Of a DNA stretch of 64,000 bases, positions 36,101 through 46,519 are shown in pieces; positions within the stretch are counted from its first letter, which is position 1; each line of letters begins with the position of its first letter. A program made the translations under genes and the position numbers. The stretch comes from Lutraria lutraria (Eukaryota > Mollusca > Bivalvia > Venerida > Mactridae): NCBI GenBank assembly GCA_964023205.1, contig OZ026841.1, positions 25,196,561 to 25,260,560 of the forward strand, read 5' to 3'. Under the pieces are notes generated by a model that saw nothing but the letters and a program-made list of their open reading frames with translations, searched no databases and was not told the origin of the DNA.

Positions 36101-37023
36101 GCCGAACGTGATATTGGTCCCCAGAGAAAAAATAGGACAGATTTGCGTGCAAATAGTACTGCGGCGAATCATCGATGTCATTTAAAATGGTGTCACGTGA
36201 TTGTGACTTCAATGGAGTCAGTTGATCATTATCTTTTTAACAGAAAAAATGTTTGACATGTAGCTAAAAAGGGAATTAGCCAAATTTATTATCCAATAAC
36301 AGTATTTCCTAAGTAAATGTATGATTAAATTTAAAACTATTTGAATATTGGATTTGTTTGTTCTTTTTGGTAGAAGATGGAATTTTCCTTATCTATATAT
36401 GTACGATGTTCGTTTGTGTAACGTGGTTTTTCTGGACTTCATCAGATAAACGATGACTTTTCATGAAATGCACAAGTATAAATAGGAGACTTTGGCATAA
36501 TCATGTTAACATTGATAGATTATGTTAATGTAAAAACTGTTTATATTTAAGTGCCTTAAGTAAATACATCTATGAGTGTGGACCTGAATATCTACGTGAG
36601 GTTGGACTAAATGGATCTGGGGATGAAATCATAGCAGCCATTAAAGAACATAAGCAGCTGTATGTCCACTATGTCAACGAGATTGATACCTACATTGAAA
36701 AAGATAATTGTATCAGTAAGTTCATACCACTCTAAATACTTAGTAATTGTCAGGGAGAAGCAGTGGTGTAGCCGTTCAGTTGAGATAAATATATCAATTT
36801 ATATTCATTTTCTTCGCCTAATGTTTTTGTTAGTTTTGCATGAACATGTCCTTCAAACATTAAATCTCTATTGAGCTAACTTTTCAAACTGTGTTATGCC
36901 TTGTTTAAAACAATAAGTGCACTAAATCGACCTACGGTGATTTTTATTTCGAACAAATAAATTTATGAATATACTAAAGTGTAGTGATTATTTTATATAT
37001 TTTCAGTAAAACCTGCATCCTAA
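27183..37023 (+). CDS. Type II single-pass membrane protein with Thr-rich stalk and four tandem Cys modules (12 exons, complete)
   Basis: ATG at 27220; stop at 37021-37023. Coding exons: 27220-27412, 28987-29115, 29868-29915, 30720-31074, 31473-31621, 32062-32221, 33673-33809, 34264-34417, 34913-35082, 35577-35682, 36552-36715, 37007-37023. Every junction is GT-AG and keeps frame, giving 593 residues. Residues 1-81 are polar with a basic patch (KKRKPKQKPR); about 83-106 form one hydrophobic helix; there is no N-terminal signal peptide, so a type II orientation is likely. Exons 3-4 give a Thr/Pro-rich, probably O-glycosylated stalk. Then come four modules of about 80-100 residues, with 4, 6, 6 and 4 cysteines and a recurrent C-R-x-L-x5-6-C core. 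Introns between modules are phase 1 and within modules phase 2. An acceptor at 27181-27182 implies a non-coding first exon upstream. AATAAA occurs near 37064. I recognise no family; a surface receptor or adhesion role is inference only. Confidence 0.85.
27539..28746 (+). mobile_element. Tandem-repeat element with GGTC microsatellite head, inside intron 1
   Basis: It starts TATACCCCCAGATATGAAAT, continues into (GGTC)n at about 27588-27620, then seven degenerate units of about 165 bp (core TTTGTCCGGACAATTTCTCA, AATGAAACTTCACAGAAGTG, GAGTTATGGCCCTTTGTT). It ends CATCTGGGGGTATTCATCAC followed by CTTTAGTGATAGTTCTAGTT. A similar 3' end alone is present at 61305-61350. The style (polypyrimidine/GGTC head, internal tandem units, defined 3' tail) is one I associate with widespread bivalve repeats, but I cannot name the family. 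Confidence 0.75.
29224..29450 (+). repeat. Dispersed repeat fragment in intron 2
   Basis: A CTGT-rich head (TTTGTCTGTCTGCCTGTCTG) is followed by AAACTTTAACCTTGACTATA and AGGTCAAAGGTCAAGGTCAT. The distal part matches 15255-15350. It is similar in layout to the element at 27539-28746 but not the same sequence. Confidence 0.55.
30055..30070. repeat. Poly-C tract
   Basis: A C run of about 16 lies in intron 3. It stands out in this AT-rich sequence and its length could be unstable or an assembly-sensitive homopolymer. Confidence 0.8.
32725..33240 (+). repeat. SINE fragment in intron 6, split by a TTAA MITE
   Basis: A tRNA-like head (GGTCTTGGTCTAGTTGATAG, TGCTGGACTTG) is joined to the SINE tail GTACAGTCCAGGAAAACTGG. 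The tail resumes after the inserted MITE as GTGAACCGGCC, which corresponds to GTGAATCGG in the copy at 38340. The box B region is missing. Confidence 0.6.
32823..33203. mobile_element. TTAA-flanked MITE nested in the SINE
   Basis: TTAA at 32823-32826 and 33200-33203 flanks short inverted ends (AAGTCCCATATGC against GCTAATGGGACTT). Removing one TTAA and the insert restores the SINE tail GGTTAAGTGAACCGG. TTAA target use suggests piggyBac-type mobilisation. It has no coding capacity. Confidence 0.75.
33299..33587. mobile_element. hAT-like MITE in intron 6
   Basis: It begins CAGGGCTTGAAATTAACACT and ends GTTAAATTCGAACCCTG, giving imperfect inverted ends with CAGGG/CCCTG termini typical of hAT elements. 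Inner inverted words ACTAGCAAAA and TTGCTAGT are also present. The flanks AGTGTAAT and ACAGTGTA do not form a clean 8-bp duplication. Confidence 0.6.
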
Positions 37024-37593
37024 CGTCAGGTCATTGGACGATTACAGTAATCATATCAAGATGAATAAAATATAACATGTATTTATTAATGTATACATGT
37101 ATCATTATAGATTGACATGCATAATATAAATAAATACTTACAGAAGTGTAGAAAGCCAAGTGAATAGAAAGTGTGTTATAATGATGTAATAATTTTGATA
37201 GACGTGTATGTGACTTGTTTGAGAGGTAAAGGATATGTGATTGTCATAGCTAAGACATAGTTTTCAGTGCTTTTTTGTTCTTTTTGTGACGGCATCTTTC
37301 TGCTCAATGTTTACATAGATTCGGAATACTTTCTGTACTTAAATGATTTTTTCGATGTTTTAGTGAACTTTTCGTGTTTTTTTAATGCAATGTTGATCCT
37401 ATTATGATCTGAACGCAAGGCTAAAAGCTAAACTTGCCACGAAATTCCTTAGCATATGCTAGCTAGTTCTATGATTAATTTGTTTTATGTCTATATTGTG
37501 TTGTATATAAACATGTAACCATGGGTTTTATATCAACAGTAAGGACACATTCATGTGCTATTTGTTATAATGTACGTCGTATATATGTATATA

Positions 37594-37756
37594 CAGTGCA
37601 ACCTCTCCAAAGCAATACCCTTATGTTGTTTTCGACATGTTGTTGCTCTAGAGAGGCTAAATTAATAGCTTAATCATGAAATGGGAAAACTCATACTGTT
37701 GTTGAAGGGAGGTTGTTGCTTAAGAGAGAGAGAGCTGCTCTGGAGAAGTTGTACTG
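37594..37756 (+). mobile_element. MITE family A copy 3
   Basis: TA-flanked; begins CAGTGCAACCTCTCCAAAGC and ends CTCTGGAGAAGTTGTACTG. It matches the copies at 11749-11896 and 23881-24055. It lies about 570 bp downstream of the membrane-protein stop codon. Confidence 0.8.
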
Positions 37757-37781
37757 TAGTACATAAAGTATTAATTACATA

Positions 37782-37968
37782 CGGTAAAACCTCTATGTTA
37801 CGACCACCTTGCTACCAGAAATAGCAAATCTTGCTTTTAGTGTGCTTTATTAACATGTTAAAAATTGAAGGATATATATATAAAATTGGTGCAAAAAACG
37901 CATCTTCATTATAAGCTGGTCTTAATTGTGCGAGGGGGGTCGCCAACTCGCGATATGAGGTTTTATTG
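37782..37968 (+). mobile_element. MITE family C (CGGTAAAACCTCTATGTTAC termini, TA target)
   Basis: TA dinucleotides flank 187 bp with inverted ends CGGTAAAACCTCTATGTTAC and, at the right, GCGATATGAGGTTTTATTG. Related decayed pieces are at 24058-24150 and 20340-20410 (ACTGTAAGACCACCCCTATA). It is non-coding. Confidence 0.65.
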
Positions 37969-38147
37969 TATACCGGGTTTAATGATAATTCTTGCATTTG
38001 CTCATTTTACTGCCAGCAGAGTGTGCACCACCATTATCATCATAGTGTCTTATATGAATGTGAAATATTGAGTAGTGTGGTTTCTGTGTGGTCATATTAA
38101 TTAACCTTAGCATAACACATTGTCATACATGCAATGGTAATACTCCG

Positions 38148-38350
38148 ACACCGTGGTCCAGTGCGCTGAACTTATAACCGGATGAACTGAGTTCGATTCC
38201 CGATCGCGGCAGTAATTATACCCCAATGTGAAAATTTGACAAAAATGTCGATTTTCCTCCAAATGTGGAGAAATTGCCGGGTCCTTGTGAAAGGGTATAA
38301 AAAATTAGTGCTGGTTAGAAAACCAGGGAAACTTGTTAGGTGAATCGGAT
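38148..38350 (+). repeat. tRNA-derived SINE
   Basis: The head has a box-A-like TGGTCCAGTGCGCTGAAC and a perfect box B (GTTCGATTCCC, 38191-38201) with normal spacing. It is followed by a body (AAATTTGACAAAAATGTCGA) and the tail GTGCTGGTTAGAAAACCAGG, GTTAGGTGAATCGG. The tail is shared with the 961-bp satellite units and with 32725-33240. Confidence 0.75.
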
Positions 38351-40993
38351 GTTGTATATGTATACATGTATGCTTAAAATTACGCATGTTGCTGACACAG
38401 ATTTAAAATTGCTTGTTTATATTAAGATTAAAGATGAATCATTTTGAAACAAGTATTATATATAATATACAAGTGTATATGTTTTATGTAAATTGTATTT
38501 ATGAACCAAATATAAACTTATTAAAGTTTACTTAATAATACTGTTGAGTTGACGTTTTTCTAAGACCGTATACTGGCATTCAGTCTGAATAACAATTTAT
38601 CAAAGGTTACTTATGGGGTATTTATCCAGTCAAAATTCGGTTTATTGTTGTTAAAGAAAGAAAAAACATCAGCAGCGAAGGAAACGGATCATGATCGTGA
38701 TCATGGAAACGGACTAGTTATGATAAGTTCCTTTGGATTGTTAAAAAACTGATAATTTGTTATCTGAAAGACCCACGTTTGACTTAAACACCTTGGCACT
38801 GTACTGAATTATATATTTTAGAGCAATAAACATGCATGAAGTCTGAAAAATCGGTTTACTTTCATTGTAATTTTAGGTAAATGTTGATGCACTTTCACTT
38901 GAGAAACTTCAGATTTTTTCTTGATGTAAAGAATAAATGCACAAGAAATAGTTAATGATTTTGAATGTATGGAAAGAACAGACATAGTAAAGTTCCGTGG
39001 TAAAGAAATTCAAAAATTCTTACGCGTATGCGCCTAAATTCGTCTGAATCAGGATGTTTGTCCATTGTTTTTAAGAATTATTCTGTTAAAGTCCTTTGCT
39101 CGATCAAAAATAGGCCGGAGACGCTGATTTAAACCAAAACAGTCCGAGTCGGTTAACCACCGTATTTTCTGTCTTTATTCTACATTAAGACTATACATAA
39201 TTCGGACCAGACATTGTACGTCTTATGTTCAAGTTTAGAACGAAGAGAACTTTGAAAACCGGTCCAAAAATAGGATGTCGTTTTAATTTTTTAGAACTCT
39301 TTATTTTGAAGCAATCACTATCATGTGATTTTTACTTTATTTGCGAACAGCTGTTTTTTTTAAAAAAAACCTATGGGATTATATTCAACAAGGAATATCT
39401 ATATCATGTGACTTAAGAAAAGCTGGAATATGCAAACTTTTACAGTGTTGTTATCTCACGTACGCAGAACAAAATCCAGTCGACTGCACTTATTTCCCCA
39501 AAAGATGAGGACAACTGCATTTGCGTATAAAATAACACATCAGAATGATTGCGACTCGCAACACACGGTGAATATCACGGCCTATAATCAGTACGATAGT
39601 AACATTGTTATGTTTGGTACCGATGGAATCGGAAAATGGTTGGCTGGAACAAAGGCAATATGAAAATTCGAAACATTTTAAACTTTCTGAAAAAATACGA
39701 CTTTCCAGGGCGCCGCCATTGTTCTCGACCTTGTGGTATCAAAACAATATACTATGTGAATAATTTATAGACCTTGAATATCCTAATTATGAGAAATCTG
39801 CCGATTTGTACAGTCGATAAACACAAGCCTTCATTTGTTTAAACTAATCCTAGACATTTAAACCACACATCGACTGTTTCGTTTATTGTCGGTAATTGAC
39901 TTTCTTAATTGGTTCTCACTTTACGCTGCGAACTTAGCACCCATGCCGCGATTGGAACTTCAAAGCTTAGTCTGATTACGGGAACCTACGGGTATCATAT
40001 TAAGAACCTCACCACTGCTTCAAAACTTGTCAAATTAAATCGCACAGGGGTGCAAAAACTGCTAAAATTAATACATTAAAGTTCAATATGAATGACCGAA
40101 GAGTCTAGTTAGTGCATCGAACTGGGAAAATGTACTGAAATAACAAAATGACTTTCTTATTTTTTTGGCAAATTTACGAATTTCCTTACATATTACATGT
40201 ATAATTATATCACTAAATGTGAACTATCAATGATCAGGGTAGCACATTAAAGGATATAATAAAACAAAAGCTTAAAGTACGCAAATGTACTATATGAATA
40301 AAGTTATTTCGAGTTAAGTAAATAATTCCTCTATGACCCTTTATAGAGCACCTGTCACCGCCGGAAAATCGATTTTCAAGGGGGTAACAATAAGACAATG
40401 AACTGGTTCCCGTTCCATGTTGCAGTGCACCAAAGGGTTGTGTACAAACAAGTCAACTGGAAAAAAAGAAAAATGTAACCCCACCCCATTAAGATTTAGT
40501 CAATATTTTCGCAAATTACCAAAATGTAACAAAATGATTAATATCAATAAGATAAAAACTAAAGGATGGCAACTCCTGATATTTTCTCAAAATTAACTAC
40601 TATGTGTGTGTAATGGCTACACAAAAAATAAAAAACTTTTACCTTCCGGTTTTGAAAAGATGTGTGTCAGAAATCCATAGTTACTTGATTTTCGTTAATG
40701 AACCATGTATAAATACCTAAAAATTTAACCAAATATTTTGGAACGAATATTTTCCTACATATTACTGTATAAATTCATGTTCTACATACGACACATTACC
40801 TAAAAACTAAGAAAAAAGTATGGTCCCTGTGGGGTTTGAACCTTTGACCCTCAGGAATATGTCAATATATCAGTATAATTCATGAAATTGAGTACTCTTC
40901 AAAATTGAGGTTATTCATAATACATGTAGTTGAAAAGATAGAGCTGATTTATGTTTCTAAATCAATAATCAGCATAAGCATGCTGTCGTGCAC
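38351..40993. other. No gene seen
   Basis: The only item of note is a short stretch at 39590-39680 resembling 16450-16540. A degenerate box-B-like word (GGTTTGAACC) occurs near 40835. Confidence 0.4.
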
Positions 40994-41239
40994 CTGTCAA
41001 TATTTTGCCCACCACTTTTGGCGGCGGGCTGACCCAAGGGAATTTGACATTCTCACCCTAGAGACAACCGTATTCGTCTAAATCCCCATCGCAGAGCTTG
41101 CTTGGTGTATCAAATGCGACATGGAAGTAAAACCCGGCCAAAGTCTATTTCCCGAGACCCGAAGTCATTAAGTTTATCAAATTCCCGCCTATCGGACATG
41201 GTCTTCTGTCTAAAGTCCGGGCGGGCAAAATATTGACAG
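40994..41239. mobile_element. MITE with 17-bp perfect terminal inverted repeats
   Basis: CTGTCAATATTTTGCCC at 40994-41010 is exactly inverted at 41223-41239 (GGGCAAAATATTGACAG). The 246-bp element is relatively GC-rich for its surroundings. The flanks GCAC and ATGC do not give a clear target duplication. Confidence 0.75.
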
Positions 41240-42433
41240 ATGCATCAGTAACAATAATATAATTTCTGACTGATCATAATTAACTTACAGACATCTATAA
41301 AAGACAAGATGTAAAATTTGAGCTCGGGGACCGATCAAAAGTTCTATAACCTTTGACCTAGGGGTTATCGGAGTGGCAAAAGCTTGCAATGTAGAGATGC
41401 ACGGCCATATGACCGACCGTCTTATTAAATTCTGCTGTGTTGTGAATACAGAAAAACTCGATTGTTTGCTTCTTAAGTTCGAATTTTCATTGTGCATTAT
41501 TTTATCAGGTACCTATTTTGGAAACTGCACGACAGTTCATATTTCCATAGCCGTCACTCGCCCGGTGCGCATGATATTTCATGTGGACAAAAGTACATGT
41601 TTTATACATCCGCCATGCGATTGTGAAACTAGTTCCTGCTCCATTTTGCAGTACAAGCATAAATAAGTTCAGTAGTTACAGTACTTTGGATCTATGTAAG
41701 TACTGTTACGGTAAAAAAATAGTTTGTGTAATAAATCCTGACCTCACTACGTATTAGAATAATCAGTGGTCTCACGCCGTTCTTTGCATGCTTAATATTG
41801 TTGTTATTTCAGAACCAGTATGCATCACAGACATGTCCTGAGACCCCACGGGAAGAAAAACTGCTAATTACGAATATCCGTGATCAAATTAACTCTTAAA
41901 ACGACCGCGACGATCTCCTGCTTCTATATGTTCTTGAGTACTGGAACAGGGTGTGGTTTACGGCGTGTCGCTTTATGTATTGGTACGGTTGGCAATAAGT
42001 TATAAATTACCCACTTCGATACATTGAACGATTGGTTGAAGGTTCGAAATTGTTACTCTGCTCGTCTGTGGAAATCACAGGTAAGACTTATCTTGTTCTG
42101 TTATCCTTCCAACGTTTAATCGTTTTTCTTCGTTTTACTTCATGTTTTGCAGTTTACCTTTTCTCTTAATTTATACCTTTTCTAACTCAATATTTTTTTC
42201 GATGATTCTGCTTAATATTGACATATTTTGTTCAATTTGGTGTACACGATGAGCATAATTTTCAAATAAAAGTCATGTAAAATTCAACAAGGAAGAATTA
42301 ACAGTATAATACGGACGGCTCGATCAGTCAATCAAAGCTAAAAAAACAAAAAAATATAAACCTTTGACTGAACGTATTGTTTTCTGTATGTTTCAGTGCA
42401 AATATGGGAAGTTATGGATTACATGATTTTATA
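41240..42433. other. No gene seen; possible leader sequence of the downstream GPCR
   Basis: A strong donor-like CACAG/GTAAGACTT occurs at 42080-42081 and could be the end of a non-coding first exon for the GPCR at 44320, which has an acceptor just before its ATG. There is no other evidence for a gene. Confidence 0.2.
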
Positions 42434-42618
42434 GAGTCAAACCTTTGAACAAAGGCCACCTTAAGAAAGACAAAATATTACTTTTATTGACAGGTGGTCT
42501 TTACTCTTTACACGAGGTATCATTTTGTTCTAAATATTCAATGGTGGTTTTAGGAGGAATGGCCTTCATTCAGAAGGATGTCTTATTTGGAGGTGACCGA
42601 TAAACACATGTTTGACTG
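42434..42618 (+). mobile_element. MITE family B copy
   Basis: TA-flanked; begins GAGTCAAACCTTTGAACAAA and ends ACACATGTTTGACTG. Internal ATTGACAGGTGGTCTTTA matches the family. Confidence 0.75.
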
Positions 42619-42711
42619 TACTTATGTTTCTTCATTGAATCTCTATAATGATTCAGCACAGTAGCACGTTAATACGTACATACATTAATTTGTTTCCTAG
42701 ATAAACGTACG

Positions 42712-43133
42712 TAGAGCTGTGGATCGTTGGGTAAGTGGCGATCCGATCTAATCCACGATTCAACACTTATGATCCACAAATCGAATCACGAATCTTTGTT
42801 ATCAATTAACCCATCTAAAACTTCAAAATAGTAGTCCCGAAGACAGCTAAAAAATGTTTAGGAATAAATTTATACGTACTCCCTTCCAGTTAATTGATTT
42901 ACCAGTATCGTTATTTAAAGAACCTATTGGGCATCTTGGCAAACAAAGTAGTCGACGATTCAATATTCAATATTTATTCAGAGAAAGGGAATTTTTAAGA
43001 ACAAAGAATACATTTTTAATTTGTTAAAAAACAAGATCGCGAACCACGAATCTTAGTAATGACGATTATTCATACTCGATTTTTCAATTTGATTCGTGAA
43101 TACCCGAGTACTCGGATACTCGCCACAGATCTA
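42712..43133. mobile_element. hAT-type MITE with a perfect 8-bp target duplication
   Basis: AACGTACG at 42704-42711 is repeated at 43134-43141. The element begins TAGAGCTGTGGATCG and ends CCACAGATCTA, inverted ends that fit the YARNG start common in hAT elements. It is 422 bp, with no transposase. Confidence 0.85.
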
Positions 43134-43141
43134 AACGTACG

Positions 43142-44308
43142 TAACATTGAGCGAGTTGTTGTCATTATATACTCGAAATACAGGAAATCATATACATTTT
43201 GTACAACCAACTTGTGACTGGAAATAAGCATCTTTGTATTTCGGTGGTTAAACATCGAAACGGTGTCTTAATTAATGAGGTTTAATTCCCCGATAATGAA
43301 TTCTTTGTGTAAATGTATAGTGATCGAATAAATCGGGTACAAAAAAATGAACACGATTTTATACAAAGTCACATGTATGTGTATATGTATTTAAATTAAC
43401 ATACTTAGATTCTAGTGAAGGTGTCCTTTCTGAAATGCTTCATGTAATTTTATTTTTTAACTTATTTGTGACAATTGCAATACAAGCGGAAAGTGCGACC
43501 ATCCCTGTAATAAAAAACTAAACTTGCCCCATTTGCTTTTTGGGTGTTAAAATTAAAGTACACATGTAAATCTTATTTTACCTATAAAGATGTCTTATCA
43601 GTGAAACTGACTTAACTTGCAATAAAATACTCCGTATTAAATGTTCTTTTTTAATCACGAAATACATATATAGAGGATATTAAATGAGTGTGGATTCCAC
43701 ACGAATTTAATATTCTTTTTATCACATACACTCAAAATACGGGGAAAACCAACATACCTGTTTGACATTGCTATTAGTAACAAAATAGTGACACATGCGC
43801 AATAAGGCTTTTTAATCAGGAGCACAAAATAGTTCCATTATGAAACATATCATAAATAATAAATATGTGAAATTATCTAACGATATAAACAGTGTCTTTG
43901 TTTACTCAAATTGTTAACATCAATTCAACATTACTCCTGTGAAGTTATACATTTTGTTGACAAACAGCGTAGGAATAAATTCATGTGAATCGGCTCATTT
44001 ACATATTATATGCACGGCCGTGTCATATCGTTTTTACGGCATGGCCAAAACGGCACTGTTATAGATAAAGATATGTAGTGCAGTAATTGTTTCAATGATG
44101 TTGCATAAGCATCTGAAAACATTTTACGAGATGTGGCTAAAGAAAGGCATTGCGTAAATTTTGTTTTAAGAGCAAATAAAATTTATCTTATATTTTACTA
44201 TCATTATATCTATTGTTTTTTACCGAATTCAAAAAGCTTATGTGGTTTCGGGAAATAATTTAACCAATTGATCAATCGATTAACAATTAGTCGTTTATGC
44301 TTTTACAG
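43142..44308. other. No gene seen
   Basis: AT-rich sequence upstream of the GPCR. No mobile-element ends were found. Confidence 0.4.
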
Positions 44309-44319
44309 AATCCAAAAGA

Positions 44320-45237
44320 ATGTCTTGTGAAAACGTTTTACTGGAAAACACGTCATTTCCAGTCTATGCTGATGCGATGGCTTTTCAGGAATTTTCCATT
44401 GCCGTTGGCGCTACTGTCCTATTGTTCTCTTTATCATCTATGATGGTCCTGATTGGATTCCGTAAGGACGTGGACAGAAAAGAACATTGGAGACAATTGT
44501 TACTTTTGAACGTAACTGATGTTCTTAATGGGTTAAGTTTGATGCTTGTAAGCATAGCAAACTATACATTTGTTCTCGACAGTCGCTTTAATTTATTCAT
44601 TATGTTGACATTTATTTTCGCATCCACTTTGGGTCAAGGTCAAATCTTGATCCTATGTGTGATGCGTTATTTCGTTCTCCGCAATGTAACTCGGCTTCAA
44701 ACAGAAACAAAGTACACATGGATAATGACAGTGACCAATATTTTCTTATCGGGAGTTGTTGTTGGGATAGCTGTAGTACTGCTTCCGGTTGACGGCGAAT
44801 ATGACCTTGATTACGCATTTTGCAGCATTACAAGTACCGGATTAAGCGCCTACAAATCTAGATGGATATTTGGTATGACATTGCACTATATTCTTACAAC
44901 ATTTGTCATCAATTTGGTAACCGTTCTATGCATAGTTCGTTTGAGAAATATTCAAAACCTGAACTCGGTAGCCAACGTGAGGTCATCTATATCTCGGAAG
45001 TCAATGTTAATTCTTTTTCTTATTGTGTTATTTCACGATTTGGCAACCATTCCTGCAACAACATTGCATATGTGTTTGCGTATTTGGGACATCGAGCTTT
45101 CTCCTTTAGCATTTGAAATGATAAGTCGTACAGTCGTTTGTAATTCAATCTTGAACTCTGTGTTGTACAGTCTGAGTATAACCAACGCTCGGAAAGCTTT
45201 TTGTAGTTGCAAGAGGACGACTGTTGATACGGGTTAA
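44320..45237 (+). CDS. Divergent rhodopsin-like G-protein-coupled receptor, intronless coding region
   Basis: 305 residues in one frame. Seven hydrophobic segments: about 24-46, 58-81, 91-118, 133-156, 182-206, 228-252 and 264-287. A conserved-type Asp sits in helix 2 (LLLNVTDVL, D67). The DRY position reads MRY (115-117). Helix 6 lacks CWxP but keeps a proline (P245). NPxxY reads NSVLY (279-283). An N-glycosylation site (NTS) is at N10, and C295/C297 near the end could be palmitoylated. No cysteine is found at the start of helix 3, so the usual bond to the second extracellular loop (C168) seems absent. An acceptor (CTTTTACAG, ending 44308) 11 nt before the ATG suggests a non-coding first exon upstream. 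The ligand cannot be inferred. Altered MRY and NSxxY motifs suggest a lineage-specific, possibly chemosensory or orphan receptor. Confidence 0.85.
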   Translation: MSCENVLLENTSFPVYADAMAFQEFSIAVGATVLLFSLSSMMVLIGFRKDVDRKEHWRQLLLLNVTDVLNGLSLMLVSIANYTFVLDSRFNLFIMLTFIFASTLGQGQILILCVMRYFVLRNVTRLQTETKYTWIMTVTNIFLSGVVVGIAVVLLPVDGEYDLDYAFCSITSTGLSAYKSRWIFGMTLHYILTTFVINLVTVLCIVRLRNIQNLNSVANVRSSISRKSMLILFLIVLFHDLATIPATTLHMCLRIWDIELSPLAFEMISRTVVCNSILNSVLYSLSITNARKAFCSCKRTTVDTG

Positions 45238-45990
45238 TAGAATCCATATCCTGTTTTAAACTCAACTCTTCTAGCAAGCTAACTGGGTGAACATAGTGGA
45301 TTATAGGGCATTGTTTGTTATAACAATACAATTTGTGTCTCAGGTAAAGAGAGGTTAAACACAAGACTGCCATCAGAACCAAACCGATCGTATAATTATG
45401 CGGAGATGTCATTGTCAAGTTGCAATACAGACGACATATATATACTATTCTGAAAATGGGCAGTCTTTATAAAGAGATATTCAGTTATTGACCTGGACGC
45501 TAAGTGTGCTTTTACAGTACGTTCTTTACTGTGTGAAATGATTTGTTTTTATTGTAAAAGATGTTGTCAAGTTTCTCGAAAATAGTTAATTCTCATGTAA
45601 TGATTTGTGATATTTGTTGTTAAAGTTTCTGTATTCCCTTAAAAGCATGTACACTTTGCAACATGTTTGTTGAAATAGACAATACTATTTATAGACATCT
45701 TCATGAACCTTTGTAAAAGATAAAGTCTTAGAGCACACTTGTGTTTCTTGTTTATACTCCTCGGTCGGTAGAGTTATATTGACTACTGATCTATTACTCA
45801 GCCAATACATACACATATTACATGGTGTCAGAAATCATACGACTTATTTCACAATCATTTGGACAGTGCTTAAGTAAATTAATTATTTAAACAATAAGAA
45901 AATATTACCATTTTAAAATGATGGATTTGGTGGCGTAACACCGTCAGTTAAAAAATGGGACAATAATGGGGCATATTCAAAATATATATG
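45238..45990. other. No gene seen; probable 3' region of the GPCR
   Basis: A minus-strand frame across 45020-45418 is antisense to the receptor. No further exon was found. Confidence 0.35.
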
Positions 45991-46250
45991 TTGTATATGT
46001 TGAGTTGGTATTTTTGGTCCCTTAAAAGCAAAAACGGAGGAAGAGAAAGTGTCATACCTACTTCTTCCGATTGGAGACCAGGGACGACAGATATATCGCA
46101 CTTGGACCCTCGAGACAGACGATGCCAAAAAGCGTGAAACATTCTGTGAGAAGTTCAAGATTCTTGTTCAGCCGAAAGTAAATGCAATCCTCGCAAGATA
46201 TCAGTTCATGCCCAAATTGCACAGAGGGAATCGGCACATGAATTTTGACC
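45991..46250 (+). pseudogene. Gag-like fragment of a retrotransposon
   Basis: The plus-strand frame through about 46010-46245 reads KTEEEKVSYLLLPIGDQGRQ and then ETFCEKFKILVQPKVNAILA with RYQF. This resembles the capsid region of retrotransposon Gag proteins (IG-x-GR-IY, then KF..Y..PK.N....RY.F). No long terminal repeats, protease or polymerase lie nearby, so it is a truncated relic. The assignment is from pattern memory and uncertain. Confidence 0.55.
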
Positions 46251-46428
46251 AAAAATATCACCTTACACTAAATATATTGACGATACTTCAGAGAGAGAGC
46301 CCTGTATTTTAATGGAAGAAGAAGACGAAGACGTTTCATTGACTGGACTTCTCTGTAACATGAAACTAATCATACGAACAGGTACACACATTTCTATATA
46401 AATAAGTTCCAATTCACCTCAGACAGTG

Positions 46429-46511
46429 CGCCGCGCTGGCGCAATTGGTTAAGCGTCGGATATTGGAAGCTCGTGAGACAAACGTTTTGCAGGTTCGAGG
46501 CCGGCTGCGGA
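46429..46511 (+). tRNA. tRNA-like sequence (class II-like length), probably a pseudogene or SINE head
   Basis: GCCGCGCTGGCGCAATTGGT has a box-A-like segment (TGGCGCAATTGGTTAAGC) and GGTTCGAGGCC is a box B. The acceptor ends CCGCG and TGCGG can pair. Spacing of about 83 nt would fit a Leu/Ser-type tRNA with a long variable arm, but the anticodon stem pairs poorly, so I do not assign an anticodon. Confidence 0.4.
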
Positions 46512-46519
46512 AACATTTT

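Noticed and set aside
45020..45418. 132-codon minus-strand frame
   Set aside because: It is antisense to the GPCR C-terminal half and has no motif of its own.
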